Position numbers and translations under genes: made by a program. Positions 44,586-46,681 of a stretch of 46,681 nucleotides of DNA are shown here, piece after piece. Source of the DNA: Candidatus Multivorans thiocomprendens (GTDB taxonomy: Bacteria; Acidobacteriota; Thermoanaerobaculia; Multivoradales; Multivoraceae); contig JAPVWO010000284.1 in assembly GCA_027493375.1 (NCBI GenBank), forward strand, positions 1 to 46,681. Direction: 5' to 3'. Positions within the stretch are counted from its first letter, which is position 1; each line of letters starts with the position of its first letter. A model generated the notes under the pieces. It worked only from the letters and a program-made list of their open reading frames with translations, was not told the origin of the DNA and made no database searches.

Positions 44586-45527
44586 CTACTCCGCTCTACG
44601 GAGTTCTCCTTCGACCTTCGACTGAATCGAAACGGAGATCGTGGGGACCTCGATCGACTGGTCCTCAACCTGCGGCATGACCATGGAGACTTCCATGCTC
44701 ATGCTCGTTTCGAGGTTGTAGGCACGCGCCAAACCCGTCGCTTCGTCCAGTTCATAGGCGCCCGTGTAATCGCCCGAGAGGCTCTCGTAACGCATCTCCA
44801 CGCCCGGGATCTCCGGCATGCCCGGTAGCCCGAACGGCTCCTCGTTGTCTCCCCCCATTTCGCCGCTCACCTCGATCAACGCGGTGCCGTCGTTCCGCTC
44901 TCCAAGCGTGTACGTCGTGTCAATCGTCATCCCGGCAACGGTCACCGAGTCGTTCCATGAGTCTCCGGTGTGGAGCGGCTTCCGGGGCACGTAGGGCACG
45001 CCCTGCTGCACCATGTCCTTGATCTGCACTCCGCCGAGCATCGACTCCATGCCCTGACTGAACGCCGCCTTCATCTCGTCCGGCAAGTCGACCTGGTCCA
45101 TCATCGCGCCCATCGCCTCAACCAGGCCGGCGAACTCGATGACCTCGCCGCTCCGCGACATCACGACGGTCAACGTCTGCCCGACGATGCCCCGGTAAAG
45201 GTCGTTGAAGTCGAACGGCAGTTGGTCCAGCCCCGGCATCCCACCCAACTCGGCGGACATCGACGAGAACGTGTACTTCCCGACCACCGTGTCGCCTTCG
45301 CTCCCCGGCTCGAAGACCACGTCCTGTTCCATGCGGATCGTCATCGTCACATCGAGATCCATGCCCTGGAACCGGGTCCGGGTCCGGGTTTCGTTCGTCA
45401 TGGACGTTCTGTAGGGAACGCCGAGTTCCGGATCGAAGCGATAAACGAGTTCCTGGCCGTAGGAGGCCGTCGACAGGCTGAGGACAGCGCCAGCGGCCAG
45501 CACGACCGTCACGACGGAACGAAACAT
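44586..45527 (-). CDS. Secreted protein of unknown function (DUF6263-like layout)
   Basis: 313 residues, ATG 45527, signal peptide about 1-24 (ending YG-QE). The mature part is beta-rich: opening LVYRFDPELGVPYRTSMTNE, a charged central helix (VEAMGAMMDQVDLPDEMKAAF), GVPYVPRKPLHTGDSWNDS, and TTYTLGERNDGTALIEVSGE. The layout (periplasmic, about 300 residues, repeated strands around PxKPVxxGDxW) resembles DUF6263-type proteins. There is no enzymatic motif. It is transcribed in the same direction as the heme proteins at 45.6-46.7 kb, 81 bases from the nearest. The region 44487-44585 before the methylase holds nothing clear. Confidence 0.75.
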   Translation of the reverse strand: MFRSVVTVVLAAGAVLSLSTASYGQELVYRFDPELGVPYRTSMTNETRTRTRFQGMDLDVTMTIRMEQDVVFEPGSEGDTVVGKYTFSSMSAELGGMPGLDQLPFDFNDLYRGIVGQTLTVVMSRSGEVIEFAGLVEAMGAMMDQVDLPDEMKAAFSQGMESMLGGVQIKDMVQQGVPYVPRKPLHTGDSWNDSVTVAGMTIDTTYTLGERNDGTALIEVSGEMGGDNEEPFGLPGMPEIPGVEMRYESLSGDYTGAYELDEATGLARAYNLETSMSMEVSMVMPQVEDQSIEVPTISVSIQSKVEGELRRAE

Positions 45528-45608
45528 CAGAAGAGCCTCCCTTGTCTGTTGGCGTCGGGGCCCGCCACGTCGCCTCGCCGCGTCGGCGGCCGCGTCGCGC
45601 GAGGTCGC

Positions 45609-46199
45609 CTACCTTAGTGGGATGCGGATGACCACGCCACCCATCGTGTCCCCTGGCTCGAAGTCGTCCCTGGGGCTGTCCTTGTGGGCGTTGTGGCAGG
45701 CGATGCAGGCGGGCGACACGGCGATGTCGGGGTAGACGGCGGTGAAGTAATCGACGCCGCCCAGGGTCTCCGTGCCGTAGAACGGCCGCGACGGGTCCTC
45801 GGCGACCTGGTCGAGACCGGCGAGTTCCATCTCGGTCTTCGGAGCGTTCGTCTTCTGGATCGGCCACTTCGAGAGCAGGGCGTAGCTGAACCGGTCCGTC
45901 TTCCCGGCCGTCAGTTCGGCGCCCATGCGGAACATCTGGGCCGGCAGGGGCAGGGCCTTCTCGTCCCGCCAGTGCTCGCTGGCCGCAATGACCGCCTCTT
46001 CGTCCTGCAGACGGTGAACGACCTGGTTCGCGTAGACCGTCCGGTCGGACTCGATCACGGCGTACAGGGCGTCCGCCATGTCCCGGGGCGAGATGGGCCC
46101 GGCCGCGGTTTCCGCGGGCGACGAATCACCGCCGCAACCCGGCACGGCAATCGCCAATGCCAGAACCGCGGCCGAAAACACGTCACGGTTCCTGTTCAT
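45609..46199 (-). CDS. Tll0287-like (DUF3365) heme lipoprotein
   Basis: 196 residues, ATG 46199, lipoprotein signal with AVPGCGGD at about 20. The DUF3365 domain carries a single heme-binding CIACH near 168 in AVYPDIAVSPACIACHNAH, then the family's end GDTMGGVVIRIPLR. The N-terminal helical region ends in SKWPIQKTNAPKTEME, typical of the domain. It is probably a periplasmic heme sensor or electron carrier. It overlaps the multiheme cytochrome gene by 17 bases, so the two are co-expressed. Confidence 0.85.
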   Translation of the reverse strand: MNRNRDVFSAAVLALAIAVPGCGGDSSPAETAAGPISPRDMADALYAVIESDRTVYANQVVHRLQDEEAVIAASEHWRDEKALPLPAQMFRMGAELTAGKTDRFSYALLSKWPIQKTNAPKTEMELAGLDQVAEDPSRPFYGTETLGGVDYFTAVYPDIAVSPACIACHNAHKDSPRDDFEPGDTMGGVVIRIPLR

Positions 46200-46681
46200 C
46201 CGACTCCAGTCTAGCCAACGCCATGTCGATGCTGTCCACATGCCGAGCCGGCCGGCCGTCGAAGTTCCGCCGGATCAGATCCCGGTCCGCCAGCGCGTCG
46301 ACGGAAAGCGCCAGCGAGTGGCAGGTCATGCAGACGCCACGGATCATCTTCTCGTTCGGGCGCAGGTTGGCGTTCTGATTGTGCTCGACGACGATCCGGT
46401 CCTCGCCGGCGATCCGGCGCCGCTCGCGCGGCAGGTGGCAGGTGGCGCAACTGACGCCGCTCCCCGGCTCGCCCGCGCCCGCGGCCTCCCGCCGCCAGAG
46501 CCGATGGTGGGGCGAATCGACGTAGGCCAGAGAGTGTTCGTCCGCGTGGCAGGCGAGACATCCCTCGACCGCGGCGGCGCGGACATCGACGCCGTGAACG
46601 TCGTGGCAGGCGCCGCAGTCGATCGTCCGCGCCAGGGCCTCCTGTTTCATCGGCAGGCGCGCCTCGGCCGGCGACATGGAG
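46183..46681 (-). CDS. Multiheme c-type cytochrome, 5' partial
   Basis: At least 165 residues, open through the right edge, so the N-terminus and possibly further hemes are outside. Four CxxCH motifs are seen: CGACH (followed by DVHGVD), CLACH, CATCH and CMTCH. Pairs such as ACHADEHSLAYVDSPHHRLW supply extra histidines for axial ligands. This resembles the C-terminal part of cytochrome c554/NrfA-type or decaheme proteins. It overlaps the DUF3365 gene and, together with it, suggests a periplasmic electron-transfer pair. Confidence 0.85.
   Translation of the reverse strand, partial: SMSPAEARLPMKQEALARTIDCGACHDVHGVDVRAAAVEGCLACHADEHSLAYVDSPHHRLWRREAAGAGEPGSGVSCATCHLPRERRRIAGEDRIVVEHNQNANLRPNEKMIRGVCMTCHSLALSVDALADRDLIRRNFDGRPARHVDSIDMALARLESDEQEP

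Overview
The window is very GC-rich and densely coded. It looks like the chromosome of an uncultured Acidobacteriota-type bacterium. The pointers are a secreted VWFA-related protein of the acidobacterial type, DUF6152/DUF5916/DUF3500 secreted proteins, a TonB-type outer-membrane receptor fragment and an alternative-complex-III-like respiratory cluster. The phylum is an inference from gene content. I saw no rRNA, tRNA, CRISPR array, transposase or phage gene.

Layout. (1) 1-3.2 kb: a SNF2-family helicase, cut by the left edge, ending in a strong intrinsic terminator. (2) 3.3-11.9 kb, plus strand: the most unusual part. A thioredoxin-like protein and a free-standing C39 (double-glycine) peptidase overlap each other. 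Four small two-cysteine proteins follow. One has a textbook double-glycine leader, and two others carry both a Sec-type signal peptide and a GG/GA leader-like motif. Then come two tandem ABC-2-type permeases (one split by an in-frame TGA), an ABC ATPase and two tandem YIP1-like membrane proteins (one frameshifted). I read this as a bacteriocin-like or secreted-peptide system: Sec export, periplasmic C39 cleavage, disulfide handling, and an ABC module for export or self-protection. A structured direct repeat brackets the ABC module. (3) 12-20 kb: secreted and outer-membrane proteins of unknown function. (4) 20-25 kb: an AlbA_2/ATPase-fold transcription-regulator-like protein beside an AT-rich patch of inverted sites, then two metal-dependent hydrolases. 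(5) 25-27 kb: an acyl-CoA dehydrogenase and a truncated TonB-dependent receptor. (6) 27.3-32.8 kb, minus strand: pentaheme cytochrome c, molybdopterin-type protein, FeS protein, NrfD and DUF3341 protein, with start/stop overlaps, resembling alternative complex III with a split ActB. (7) 33-39.8 kb, minus strand: an acyl-CoA catabolic run (GST, enoyl-CoA hydratase, biotin-dependent carboxylase alpha and beta, acyl-CoA ligase). (8) 39.9-42.4 kb, plus strand: a Phd/PIN toxin-antitoxin pair, an MBL-fold hydrolase and a secreted zinc protease. (9) 42.5-44.5 kb: a decayed restriction-modification pair. (10) 44.6-46.7 kb, minus strand: a secreted protein and two heme proteins, the last cut by the right edge.

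Two families of non-coding palindromic elements were found by eye. Family 1 (about 6060 and 11965) has a conserved TCGCT loop on stems of different sequence. Family 2 (24762-24936 and 32811-32982) has 33-34 bp perfect arms that differ between copies around a conserved loop of about 106 bases. Both look like elements kept for their fold. Several genes carry single frame lesions (near 80, 7555, 11458, about 42640, about 43045, about 43300). Some could be assembly errors, so read support should be checked before calling them pseudogenes.
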